A stretch of DNA of 64,000 nucleotides from Torymus aiolomorphi (Eukaryota > Arthropoda > Insecta > Hymenoptera > Torymidae): assembly GCA_036365515.1 (NCBI GenBank), contig CM070876.1, positions 103,282,810-103,346,809 on the forward strand, written 5' to 3'. Both the position numbers and the translations under genes were made by a program. Shown piece by piece: positions 9,929-21,300 of the stretch. The notes beneath the pieces were generated by a model, which was given only the letters and a program-made list of their open reading frames with translations, did no database searches and was not told the DNA's origin. Positions within the stretch are counted from its first letter, which is position 1; every line of letters starts with the position of its first letter.

Positions 9929-10090
9929 TGCTTAATTAAAGTGAGTCCCCGTGCCTCTCACTGTTCGAGGTGCTTGATTAAAGTGAGTCCCCTTGCCTCT
10001 CACTGTTCGGGGTGCTTCATTATAGTGAATCCCCTTGCCTCTCAGTGTTCGGAGTGCTTGATTATAGTGAGTCCCCTCGCCTCTCACTAA
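9929..10090 (-). repeat. Minisatellite in left arm of element 2
   Basis: About four ~42-bp units, on the minus strand GTGAGAGGCAAGGGGACTCA then CTTTAATCAAGCACCCCGAACA. It is homologous in position and sequence to the minisatellite of element 1 and to 11877-12000. Confidence 0.85.
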
Positions 10091-10107
10091 TGTAAATAGA
10101 TTTTTAT

Positions 10108-10455
10108 TTAACCTCGAAGCAAGTGTTCGAAATTACGACCATTTGTTTCAAGGCACATAGTCAAACGCCTTTGAAAATGGCAAACTGTGCTCTGCAAAGT
10201 TTGTCTCGGAATGGCAACGCATGCTCGACGAATCCTATCCTGCATATCTGCTCTTGTAGTGGGTTGTTGCTCAAAAATAGCATTTTTCAAATACCCCCAT
10301 AAACAAAAGTCTGATGGTGAAGTATGGGATGAAGAAGCAAGCCATTTCACCGAACCTCCTCAACAAATCCATCTAATACTAAAGTGTTTATTAAAAAATG
10401 CTCTTATTATGAGCGTGAAATGTGGTGCTCCACTATCCTGCTCTAGCAGGATTAG
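10108..10455 (-). pseudogene. Inverted C-terminal fragment of element 2 transposase
   Basis: Minus-strand reading matches the last ~110 residues of the transposase on the plus strand: QDSGAPHF, then CLWGYLKNAIFEQQPTTRAD, ending FEHLLRG. Compared with 11735-11858, about one residue in eight differs over the final 40. It has no promoter, N-terminus or first catalytic Asp and is part of the left inverted arm, so it is a duplicated gene tail, not a gene. Confidence 0.88.
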
Positions 10456-10793
10456 CAGCGCTCGAATTCGAACGCTACTAATTCACATTATTTATATAAA
10501 ACAAAAAAATAAAATGAAGTTTTAGTTTTATTTGCAATTAAAATAAGAAATAATGCTTTATTGAATTGAATACCTTTAATGTTTTAACGATTATTTTATT
10601 TTAAAATTTAAAATTAAAAAGTGTAACAAACGTAGTATTTACGGCAATTACAGTTAGCTAATTAAAGTTACCGTAATTTTTCAACGTTTTTCCTTTTTAG
10701 GCGCGACCGTATACGGGCGAGCCTTATAATTAGTAATATTTTTGATACCATTTTACTATTTAAATTTAATAGTAATTAATAGCTGGCTCTGAA
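10456..10793. promoter_or_regulatory. Upstream region of element 2 transposase
   Basis: AT-rich stretch between the left arm and the ATG at 10794. It contains a small GC-rich block (GGCGCGACCGTATACGGGCG near 10700). No firm promoter motif. Confidence 0.3.
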
Positions 10794-11858
10794 ATGGCTG
10801 ACTATCCGCCCAACGAGATCGTTGATATGATTTTGGTTTTAGGAGCAAGCCAAAATAATTATCGTGGTGCGGCAAGACTTTATGCTAAACGCTATCCTGA
10901 CAGACGACATCCTGACGATAGAGCTATCAGACGTTTAACTCAAAGAGCTCGTGGTGGACACATGGTTCGCCAACGTAGGCGCCATGAGTATGATGAAAAT
11001 GATAATCGAGTTGTAACTATCCTTGCAATAATTCATCTTGACCCACACATTAGTGCTCGTTGAGTCGAAAGGGAAATTGTTGTTCCAAGAAATACTTTTT
11101 AAGAATTTTGAAGGTGCTTCAACATCACGCGTATCATATTACTTTGGTTCAAGAGCTACAGTTTCAGCATTTCCAACAGCGTATTGTGTTTTGCCAATGG
11201 GCTTTACAAATGATAGAAAATGATCCAGACTTTTTTTAACTTTGTTCCTTTTTCTGATGAGGCACAATTTCAAAGTAATGGGGAACTGAATAGGCATAAT
11301 TGCCATTATTGGTCTGATGTGAATCCTCATTGGGTCAGGACTGTAAACCATCAAAAACGTTGGAGTATTATGGTATGGTGCGGGATTATCAATGGATATT
11401 TGATTGGCCCTTATTTTTTTGAAGCAAATGTAAATCAACATACCTATTTGATGCTAATAAGAAATGAACTATCTGGATTGATGGAAGATGTTGATTTAGA
11501 AACGCGACGAAGAATGTGGCTCCAGCAGGACGGCGCAGCACCACATTTCGCTCGAATTGTAATGGCTTTTTTGAATGAGCACTATGGTAACAGATGGATT
11601 GGTCGAGGAGGTCCGGTTAACTGGGCTGCTTGCTCACCCGATCTTACATCACCAGATTTCTATTTATGGGGGTATTTAAAAAATGCTGTTTTTGAGCAAC
11701 AACCCACTACAAGAGCAGATATGCAGGATAGGATTTGTCGAGCATGCGCTGCCATTCCGAGACAAACTTTGCAGAACACAGTTCGCCATTTTCAAAGGCG
11801 TTTGACTATGTGCCTCAAAGCAAATGGTCGTCATTTCGAACACTTGCTTCGAGGTTAA
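10794..11858 (+). pseudogene. Mariner-like transposase, inactivated
   Basis: The first 89 codons are open (MADYPPNEIVDMILVLGASQ; helix-turn-helix region) and end at TGA 11061-11063. Codons resume in the same frame at 11220-11858. Between them (11064-11219) homology to the intact transposase at 5424-6500 persists only in shifted frames, so at least two indels plus the stop have accumulated. The three catalytic motifs remain readable in the second segment: FSDEAQF, LQQDGAAPHF and SPDLTSPDFYLWGY. It cannot encode a full transposase; mobility would need help from another copy. Confidence 0.9.
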
Positions 11859-11876
11859 ACAAAAATTTATTTACAT

Positions 11877-12000
11877 TAGTGAGAGGCGAGAGGACTCACT
11901 ATAATCAAGCTCCCCGAACAGTGAGAGGCAAGGAGACTCACCATAATCAAGCTCCCCGACCAGTGAGAGGCAAGGGGACTCACTTTAATTAAGCACCCCA
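11877..12000 (+). repeat. Minisatellite in right arm of element 2
   Basis: Three ~42-bp units (GTGAGAGGC(G/A)AG(A/G)(G/A)GACTCA...) immediately after the transposase stop, the same location as in element 1. Confidence 0.85.
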
Positions 12001-12685
12001 TAGGAAACAATCCTTACTACGTCCACGTCGTTGTTTCTGGGCAGCGCAAAAAGTAAGGTTAATACATTTATGACAGAAGCTTCAACGACCTTAAAGTTTC
12101 TGTTAAAAAATCATTTTGCCCTTGAGAAAAATTTTTCAGGGTTCAGGATGTGTGGATTAGCATGCGTGGGGTAGCGATGTGTGGGACTGGGGGGTGTGGG
12201 GTATGGTTGTGGGACCGGGGTGTAACAGTTCAGCATGTGAGGGCATGAAGTGTATGGGGTTAGGATGTGCGAGTTTGTGTTTTGTTTACTAGGTTGTGTA
12301 AGTTTTGGGTGTGTGGGTTCCTCTATTAAGCCTACGATCAATTTGAACCAGCTTAGCCTGTGGTTCATGAAAAAAAAACGATTTTAAACGGACTTTTCTG
12401 AGTTTAACCTAGATTTGACCTTGAAATGACCTTGGATAAAATTTCTCAATATGATATTTAACGTAGAATTTCCCGCTCATTCCGAATCCGGGGTCAAAAC
12501 TAGGTGTTCCATATTGAAAAACCACTTTGACCTTGAAATAACCTCAAAGGTCAAGTTCAAGGTTAAAGACGTTAGCGCCATTATATGGCCCCCTTTGTCC
12601 CCTATAACTTTTGTCTGAACCATTTTTCTCTATCTGGCTTAGGTTCCGAGAAATCCGGGTGCGGCGATTAAAATGGGCCACCGTG

Positions 12686-12885
12686 TATAATAATGTTTAA
12701 ACTATTATCAAATAATCAGAGGTATCTGATTTTCTCAAAAGCACATAAAAAATATCACACAATCAGAAATAATGCAGTATTTTCTAATTTGATGTGAGCT
12801 GCGTTGGAAAATCCCTCACTTCTCACTACAACACTAAATTTTCTTAATTATGTATAAAATATAATTATTATGCACATTAACTATA
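12686..12885. repeat. Dispersed repeat continuing after element 2
   Basis: The host repeat resumes here (GTATCTGATTTTCTCAAAAGC, AACACTAAATTTTCTTAATTA, TTATGCACATTAACTAT) and is interrupted at 12886. A related copy lies at about 34490-34870 and the rest of this copy at 16345-16440. Confidence 0.65.
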
Positions 12886-13291
12886 CAGGGCCACAAAAAA
12901 GAAAATGTGTCTGGTTCTGGGATGGAGACTACTTTTTTCTTATGTATTTTTTTCCGCGTAATCTGAATTCGTCATTAAAAATAGGGGTTCAGCCGTAAGT
13001 TTTTAAGATAACCTCAAAAAACTGTAGAAAAGCAGTGTTTCTGTGGTAAGAACTTGAGAAGAACAAAAACATTATTTCCTTCACATCAAAAACACTTTGT
13101 TTTTATGTACTTTGGCCTGCTGAATCCGAATTCGCTATGAAAAAGGGGGTTTGACCGACGGGTTTTGGAGATAACCTCAAAAAACTGCTCAAAAATCTCG
13201 TGCACAAGAACTAAATTGGCTTACGCTTGCGTGAACGTTTGTCATCGAACGACCTGTGCAAAGGATTTCTACGCCGCTTTTTGTTATTAGA

Positions 13292-13741
13292 TTATACATC
13301 TCTTTTTAGCATCCGGTCTGTCATCATGTTCACGCTCCATTTTCCTTGCCATCTACGTTCAAATTCTTTCATGTCCTGATGAAATCTTTCACCTTGCTCT
13401 TCACGGAAGTCCCCAAGGTTTGGTGGAAATTCATCAATGTGCGAATCGAGAAAGTTGAGTTTCAAATTCATTAAGCAACCTAAACTTTTGAAGTTTTCTA
13501 CCATAGTTTCTACGATGCTCTTATAGTTCTCATCTTTATTATCACCAAGAAATTTGGTTGCAGCATCTTTGAAGCTCAACCAGGCTGTCTTCTGGATATC
13601 ATTCATACTTTTAAGAAACTCTTCGTCCCTGAACATTTTGCGAATTTGAGGTCCATCAAAGATACCTTCCTTCAATTTAACCAGAGTTACATTCTTAAAG
13701 AAATTTCTAAAACCAGCTATTTGGAAAAAACCATTGGACAA
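13292..13741 (-). pseudogene. Inverted 3'-half copy of the element's gene
   Basis: Minus-strand open segment of 149 codons whose sequence (VKLKEGIFDGPQIRKMFRDE ... GERFHQDMKEFERRWQGKWS) matches the C-terminal half of the plus-strand gene. Because it is uninterrupted it shows what the plus copy looked like before the 15030 insertion. It is part of the left inverted arm and starts abruptly inside the domain, so I read it as duplicated coding DNA, not a separate gene. Confidence 0.85.
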
Positions 13742-16019
13742 AAGTGACTGTTACTTTTGCATGACAAATGTAAGTGGGATAAATGAGGTGCGTTTAGAAA
13801 AAATATTGTATGTAACAGTAACTAGTGTCATTCGTCCACAGAAGTATTTAGCCGAACGTTTGATAGATGAGGCTTCACGAGACAGCTTTATACCAGGACT
13901 GGATGATATGCAAGTTGATGGTGGTACAGAAGAAGAAGTAAAAAATCTCAATGTCCACAGAGAAGATGATACTGACGAAAGTGAATCATTGACGAAACCA
14001 GAAAGTGAAACCGACGAGAGTGAAGAAGAATTGTCTTCGAACAGTGATGAGGAGTACGTTCCCGTCGGTAAAGAGAAAAACCAAAAAGAAATCTCTCAAG
14101 CTCAACTGAATAACATGTGTAGGAATGCAGGATTAGCGAAAGATGCAGCTGAATTAATGGACTCACAATTGAAGTCTTATAACGTATTAGAACAGACCGT
14201 AAACGTCACATTTTATCCAAACCGAGAAGAAGCGTTTCGGAAACACTTCACTGGCGAATCTGATCTAGTGTACTGTACGGATGTACAAGGACTTATTGAT
14301 GAGCTCCAACCAAATTTATACAAGCCAGAAGAATGGAGGTTATTTATCGATTTATCCAAGCGAAGCCTAAAGGCAGTTCTTCTTCACAGTACGAACGTGC
14401 TGGCTCATTTGCCATTGGCTCATTCAACTGAACTCAAAAAAGAATACTGTAACATCGATAAGGTTTTAAATAAAATAAAGTATAATGAGTACGAATGGTT
14501 AATTTGCGGAGACCTGAAAATATTGACCATGATACTAGGTCAACAATCAGGTTTTACCAAGTACCCATGCTATTTATGCATGTTTAACAGTCGAGATAGA
14601 GCAAAACACTGTAATGTAAAAGTATGGCCAGCGAGGCCATCACTCACTTCAGGTTCCAGCAATGTCATCAAGCGCCCTCTTGTAGATCCTAGCAAAATTT
14701 TTTTACCTCCTCTACATATCAAATTAGGGCTGATGAAACAATATGTTAAAGCTCTCGATAAAGAAGGGCGCTGCTTCAGATACTTAGAAAGAATCTTTAA
14801 GAATGTAACTCTGGTTAAATTGAAGGAAGGTATCTTTGATGGAACTCAAATTCGCAAAATTTTCAGGGACGAAGAGTTTGTTGAAAAGTATGAATGATAT
14901 CGAGAAGGCAGCTTAGTTGAGCTTCAATGATGCTGGAACCAAATTTCTTGGTAATAATAAAGATGAGAACTATAGGAGCATCGTAGAAACTATGGCAGAA
15001 AATTTCAAAAGTTTAGGTTGCTTAAGGTGGTTCTCCTCGGACTCCCTAGTCAAAGCAGTGCTAAATGTAGAAATTACCTAAAATAAAAACAAAACCATAG
15101 TGTAATGTGATTTATTTATTTAAAATGATAGAGATAGTCCATGTATTATAAATAAAGTGTATTTAACATGACTAAGATAACTTTTTTCACAAAATGGCGA
15201 TTTTCTAGAAACTAGATATCGTCACTACAAACAATTGTTGATAAATCACTGGAATCTTTTTTGTTTCTCAACCGATTTTAGTTTTCATGATCTCAATTTT
15301 TCTCCTTAAGAAATTTCGTGGGAACTTGCCGAAGGAAAAATTAAAAATTATTCAAAACTCAGAAAGTTATAGATAATTGTTCATAAATTTATGCACATCG
15401 TTAAAACAAAATATTCTTTTAATTGGCTATAACTTTCTGAGTTTTGAATAATTTTTAATTTTTCCTTTGGCAAGTCCCCACGAAATTTCTTAAGGAGAAA
15501 AATTGAGATCTTGAAAACTAAAATCGGTTGAGAAACAAAAAAAATTCCAGTGATTTATCAACAATTGTTTGTAGTGACGATATCTAGTTTCTAGAAAATC
15601 GCCATTTTGTGAGAAAAGTTATCTTAGTCATGTTAAATACACTTTATTTATAATACATGGACTATCCCTATCATTTTAAATAAATAAATCACATTACAAC
15701 TATGGTTTTTTAAATTTTAGGTAACTTCTACATTTAGCACTGCTTTAACCAGGGAGTCCGAGGAGAACACTTTCTCGATTCGCACATTGATGAATTTCCA
15801 CCAAACCTTGGGGACTTCAGTGAAGAGCAAGGTGAAAGATTTCATCCGGACATGAAGGAATTTGAACGTAGGTGGCAAGGAAAATGGAGCGTGAACATGA
15901 TGGCGGACTATTGCTGGATGCTAAAAAGAGATGTACAATCTAATAACAAAAAGCGGCGTAGAAATCCTTTGTATAGGTCATTCGATGACAAACGTTTACA
16001 CAAGCGTAAGCCAATTTAG
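13734..16019 (+). pseudogene. Mobile-element protein of LPPLHIKLGL family, disrupted
   Basis: The plus-strand gene is open to TGA at 14895-14897. It begins within a Cys-rich segment (CYFCMTNVSG), has an acidic Ser/Glu/Asp-rich stretch (about residues 60-110), then motifs RLFIDLSKRSLKAVLLH, LICGDLKI, TKYPCYLCMFNSRDRA and LPPLHIKLGLMKQYVKAL. Homology continues after the stop, is cut by the foldback at 15030-15768, and resumes to TAG at 16017-16019 (GERFHPDMKEFERRW ... basic tail). I know this family from many insect predicted proteins that behave like repeats; its enzymology is not something I can state. The true N-terminus is missing because the inverted arm abuts at 13735. Confidence 0.8.
15030..15768. 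mobile_element. 739-bp foldback MITE nested in coding sequence
   Basis: Almost perfect palindrome with ends GTTCTCCTCGGACTCCCT; the arms meet near 15399. Compared with the uninterrupted inverted copy at 13292-13741, about 16 bp of coding sequence are missing at the insertion site, and I see no simple target duplication. No coding capacity. Confidence 0.9.
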
Positions 16020-16344
16020 TTCTTGTGCACGAGATTTATGAGCAGTTTTTTGAGGTTATCTCCGAAACCCGTCGGTCAAACCACTTTTTCCATAGCGAAT
16101 TCGGATTCAGAAGGCCAAATTACATAAAAACAAAGTTTTTTTGATGTGAAGGAAATAATGTTTTTGTTCTTCTCAAGTTCTTATCACAGAAACACTGCTT
16201 TTCGACAGTTTTTTGAGGTTATCTTAAAAACTTACGGCCGAACCCCTATTTTTAATGACGAATTCAGATTACGCGGAAAAAAATACATAAAAAAAAAGTA
16301 GTCTCCATCCCAGAACCAGAAACATTTTTCTTTTTGTGGGCCTG

Positions 16345-17677
16345 TGTTGTTTACGCACAGATTCACTGTTTTCATTGACGCACTATAGTTATGAATAATA
16401 TTCCCTTTATAAAAATAATTTTTATATTACTCTACATAAAATATTAAGTTTACTATTTTATATTATTTACATAAACTATATAAGAAATATAACTATAAGT
16501 AAATTATTAAATACAAAATAATCTGCTAACAAGAATTAAAAACATAGTGCTTCCTGATTTTAAATTTTAATATGCTTTATATGAAATTTATTTATTTTAA
16601 CTTATAATATGATCCATATTACACTTTCATAAGAGCACAAGTACAAGTTTCACAATGGAAGTCATGAAATTTTCTAAAAATATGAACTCATCCCACAAAT
16701 ACACGATATTTCTTTTATTTCCACTAATTTGCATCACTTGTCGAATTTTGCACATATAATTCATGTTTAAGGCCATGTGAAACTGAAGTAAAAATACCTA
16801 CTTTATCGACATGTCGGTAACAATCAAGTAAAAACCTTGTAAAAAATATTACAGTGATTCTTTTGACAAAAAAATTTTTTCACGCCCTCCGTAATTCAAT
16901 TAAGAATATTATAATAAATTTTCAGAACCTAATTCACAATTATCCGTGAGTTATTTTAATTCAAAAATTTTAAATCAATTTGTAGGCTAGAATATTGAAC
17001 GGATCAATCTAAAATTTCACCTAGTTAACCTCCAAAACATAATGGAAGGCGTGAAAAATTCTTTTTCCGAAATTCGATAAAAAGTATAATTATAAATTTT
17101 ATTATCAAGACTTTGGAGGTTAGGTATTTTATAGTATACAACCAATGCTGCAGCGTCGCACGAGTTGTATATATATACTTAGGCCGAGCCGAGGCTGCGG
17201 TGGCCGGTGCTGCCACCAGTCGTGCGCACTGGCCTCTGCGCAGTACACTGTATACACTCCAGACTCCAGCAGACAAGAAAGAAGTAACAAAGCTTTCCTC
17301 CGTGCGATGTCGTTAGTCTGTACTTAGCTGACGTGTTATTGTAATCTGGTAATTTGCTTTTTCACAATATTCACGTAAAATTGTATAAAGTATGTTCTTT
17401 TACTAGAACACTACTACACGTACATACACCTCTCTATGCGCACACGTAGCCATATTTGCCAGTCTTACTGCACCTACAGAACAGATGCGTCAACGCAAAA
17501 AATAAGCAGTACCAAGTGCTAGTGTTTTAGTCTGTGAGACGATAAATATGTTACAGGAAAAGGTGGGCTTATGCACCTAACTTGTACATTTTTAGAAACT
17601 TATTTAAATAATAATGTGAAATGATTTTTTAATAACAATACATAAAATTATTATAATTTCTCAACATTTATTATTAT
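16345..17677. other. Dispersed-repeat remnants and unassigned DNA
   Basis: 16345-16440 continues the split repeat (ATTCACTGTTTTCATTGACGC). 16603-16760 is a second copy of the 9080-9238 repeat. Near 16880 and 17040 short inverted copies of TTTTTCACGCC occur. 17150-17330 is more GC-rich with TATATATA upstream of GTATACACTCCAGACTCCAG, possibly a promoter-like remnant of an element, but nothing decisive. Confidence 0.4.
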
Positions 17678-17763
17678 TCTTGTTAACTGTAGCTAATGGC
17701 CAAAATTACTACCAAAGTTTGTCGTGAGAAGGTGGCAAATAACAACAATAGTTTTCTCACGAC

Positions 17764-17800
17764 GTTTCGGACATCCTTTATTGATTATGTCCCTCTTCAG
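17764..17800 (-). ncRNA. Hammerhead-like motif, left arm
   Basis: On the minus strand: CTGAAGA, a stem GGACAT/ATGTCC around a 12-nt loop, then GAAAC. This matches the CUGANGA ... GAAA core of hammerhead ribozymes known in Penelope-like elements, but there is an extra G between core and stem II, and I could not define stems I and III. Self-cleavage is therefore doubtful. Confidence 0.45.
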
Positions 17801-18264
17801 GCAGCTAGTAACAAAGTACAACTTTTAACAACAACGTATATTAACTTAATTATGAACACATAATTTTACAAGTAACAATTAACGCTTACAAAGTCTGTAT
17901 TTTTTCTTGAGTATTACGGAGAACTATCCGTTCGTCAATGTAACGAGCATGACAAAATTTTCCTATTTATACCTATCATTAGTGTATTAGTGTGAGTGTA
18001 AGTAAAAACGCAACATGTACTGGCTTAATTGTGCATGTTGCGTTCTTACTTACACTCACACTAATACACTAATGATAGGTATAAATAGGAAAATTTGGTC
18101 ATGCTCGTTACATTGACGAACGGATAGTTCTCCGTAATACTCAGGAAAAAAAAGAAAAAAAAAAATACAGACTTTGTAAGCGTTAATTGTTACTTGTAAA
18201 ATTATGTGTTCATAATTAAGTTAATATACGTTGTTGTTAAAAGTTGTACTTTGTTACTAGCTGC

Positions 18265-18301
18265 CTGAAGAGGGACATAATCAATAAAGGATGTCCGAAA
18301 C
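18265..18301 (+). ncRNA. Hammerhead-like motif, right arm
   Basis: Mirror copy of 17764-17800: CTGAAGA, GGACAT stem, 12-nt loop, ATGTCC, GAAAC. Same reservation about the extra G and unresolved stems I and III. Confidence 0.45.
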
Positions 18302-18390
18302 GTCGTAAAAAAACTATTGTTGTTATTTGCCACCTTCTCACGACAAACTTTGGTAGTAATTTTGGCCACTAGCTACAATTAACAAGATTA

Positions 18391-21300
18391 TTAGACCACT
18401 ACCATTAGCTGCTTTCACCAATAATTTATTATTATTAAAATTAAATAAAAAGAATGAATTGAAAGAAAAATTTTTCAAATAAGTCATGGTACAATTTGTA
18501 CCATGCCACACTTAACTTCTTAAATGTTTTCAAGATATTGACAAATATTAATTAAAAAAAATTTTTTTATGTCCTTTTGCCACTAAAAAGCGGGCATTTT
18601 GACGGTGCTACAACGTTTTGTGCTATCTAAGCACTCTTCCGTATAAATGAACTCAGGACTTGTAGAAATATTTCTTAATTTTTAAATCAAGGGCCATAAG
18701 TATTTCAGCATTGCTGCCAACTTTAATCAGAACCAAAAAATTTTCCATCTGATTGTGAGTTAGGTAGCACCTTTTTCAAGCGGCTTTTGAGTTAGAACCA
18801 TTTTATTCGAAAACGACCATTTAAAAAATTTTAATAAGTCAGCTAAATCAGCGAGCTGATTAACGCAATAGTAATCATTAAAATAATTCTATTCTCTAAT
18901 TTCTTCTTCTTTATAGTAGACTGGTATCAGTGAAAATACGGCCATTATCAACGTAATGTCTGATTTATATTTCTCACGCACACAAGCGCTATCTCCCAAG
19001 TAGAAATTGCCTCCGGCATGTCTGACCAGATATGTTGGCCTTGAAAAGGTACGTCTATTCCGGGCCTGCACAGGCTTCTACTTTTGCTGATTCAGGAAAA
19101 TGAGTTCCTGTACATGAAAATACATATAGAATAATAACGTTTTCCGCACGAACGAAACGAGAGAGAAAAGCAGGTCGTTGGAAGGGGTACCTAAGCGAAA
19201 CTATTGAAGCGTTCATGGTAGTGGGAAAGAGTAGCTTCGGAGGCTATTGCGTGTATTACTATATATATCGAAAATAATCTAAAATACATAAAAAATCAGT
19301 ATTTAAATATATATAAATAGATTTTTCGAAACTTGTTGTCATGTAATAATGTTATATTTATATAGCTACACATATTATACAAATGACATAATGAATTGTA
19401 TTTGTGGTTACGCAATTATATAGTTTATTTAGTAACTTCCCGTGTTGGAGACATAGTAAAAGTATCGCTGCTTCTAGAAGTACCCGTGTCTCAGAGATGG
19501 CGCCTACAGCGTGCACATAGTGAATACCACTAGAGCAGAATAATCATTAAAGTTATGATTTTGAAGTAAGAGTGGTATAAATAAACTCGGCAAAGAAGAA
19601 GAATGTGTTGAAATCCTCTCTAAGAATGATAGCCGCAAGTAGTGGCTCATTTAAAAACTCGATGTGATTCGTCATTTGAAAACAGCGCGAATATTTGAAT
19701 TTTGAAAGAAGTACTAAATAATTTGATAGAACTACAAAAAAACATTTGATTTTTTGCTTAAAAAATGTATTTAATTATCTTATCATTTAAACTAATTAAA
19801 ATTATATCATATTGGAAAATAGTATTCATAACCTCAGAAACAAAACGGTACGCGCGAAGCGCTTTTGAATTTTTCTGGTAAAAAAAAAAACATAAAACTG
19901 ATGTTGACAAAAGAAGAATCATTGAAGATATACATAACTTGATTATTGACTTAATGATTATCTGCAAATTATTTTAAATCAGGCATTTTCCAGCCCTGTT
20001 ATGGACATAATATTTTTCAATAGCTGGTCAGGGCTATAACTTCAGGCATTGTTCTCAATTGTTTACTTTGAGTGCTGCGTCTATACAAAGCCTGCATAAA
20101 GCCTCCTCACATGCCTACTCTGGGCCTGTAAAGGCGCCAGTGCTGGACCGGTCTAAGATCTTTAGGTACCAGTACAGGGCCTGATGTCACCCTAATTCTC
20201 TTTTTACTCCAGCTATGATGGTTATACTATAGTTCCAGAGCGCATGCGCCAAATATTCGAGGTTTTCGAGATATTCGAGAAAATGAACATGGCGTCGAAA
20301 CAGGGGCGATATATTCACACCGGCTATTAGCTACTCTATTTTGTTTTAGCAGCGGGAATAAAAATCGTTATATATCGGCGCTGTGTGTAACTATAAACAA
20401 TTCTTTACACGAATTGTGTTAAATATTTTGCATTTTTTAGTAAATACTTCTTGATTTGATCATATCTGGAAAGTATATCTTGTTGTTGTGATTGTTTCCC
20501 GTACATAATTGAAAGGAATCATGGGTAGTAAAAGAACAAATCCACAACGACAACAAAAAGAATAGCAAAAAACGCGTAAGTAATATTAACAACATTTAAA
20601 AAATTATGGCCACTGTAAATAGTTATGATTATTTCGAAAGATCCAGAGTTCTTAGGAAACGGTTCCATTTTATATAAATCAATTTCACTATATGAAAACA
20701 ATAAATTATTATGCAATCATTTATATCATAGTAACCTCCATTTTGAGGTTATGTCATATAATTTTATTTCTTGGATAATAAATCGATAGCAAGATATTTC
20801 ATTGGTTTTGACCTTCTACACTATTTCTTTTACTTCAATAGCAGAGCTTGAAGTATTTTCAGTATGGAGTACACATACCCAGAGAAGAGTAGGATTTAGT
20901 ATTTCGATAATAACGCGTAATTCAGAGGTAAACTCAATTGCATAAACATTGCAAAAGTTAGAAATTTAAAAAAGCCTTTGATAGACCTGCTATTGTTAAA
21001 AAAACAGTACACAACGGTCGGAAGTATAATTGCATGGAATTCCATAAGAGTTATACCGTTTTCCCACACAGCCCCTCAATTATTCCCTCAGGAGAAAGGG
21101 ACACTACATAAGCGCAGCGATGCACTACCTTGTGCTGTGCTGCACCTGCTCATGTCGTGTTGTTCGGTTACTATATTCTTATCAATCTCCATAATATAAA
21201 ACTCTCATAAAAATAGAATATAGGAACGGAACGACCCGATACAAGGCCACGGCGCGGCTACAGCGCGGCTACAACGCAGCACTTATATACATTTTTTGAA

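Larger units (their letters stand above)
9239..12685 (+). mobile_element. Decayed mariner-like transposon (element 2)
   Basis: A 3447-bp element bordered by TA on both sides with ends CACGGTAACCCATTTTAATC (left) and CACGGTGGCCCATTTTAATC (right, inverted). The inverted repeats are exceptionally long (about 9239-10455 and 11510-12685). They include AGGTCA-rich DNA, a 42-bp-type minisatellite and part of the transposase coding sequence. The gene is broken. It shares family with element 1 but belongs to a clearly different subfamily. Confidence 0.9.
12886..16344 (+). mobile_element. Long-inverted-repeat DNA element, CAGGGCC ends
   Basis: Ends CAGGGCCACAAAAAAGAAAA (12886) and, inverted, CAGGCCCACAAAAAGAAAAA (to 16344). 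The inverted arms run about 12886-13735 and 15770-16344 plus the coding part before the nested insertion. The element carries a broken gene (13734-16019) and an inverted copy of that gene's 3' half (13292-13741). It is nested in the dispersed repeat of 12686-12885 and carries a foldback insertion (15030-15768). I find no clear target duplication, so the superfamily is not assigned. Confidence 0.8.
17678..18390. repeat. ~710-bp palindrome of Penelope-type 3' sequence
   Basis: Two nearly identical arms in head-to-head orientation meet at about 18034 (CGCAACATGTACTGGC ... GCATGTTGCG). The outer edges read TGTTAACTGTAGCTAATGGCC and its complement. Each arm contains a CTGAAGA ... GAAAC motif typical of Penelope-like element ends (17764-17800 and 18265-18301). 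I infer an inverted pair of Penelope-type terminal sequence or a foldback derived from it. Confidence 0.75.
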
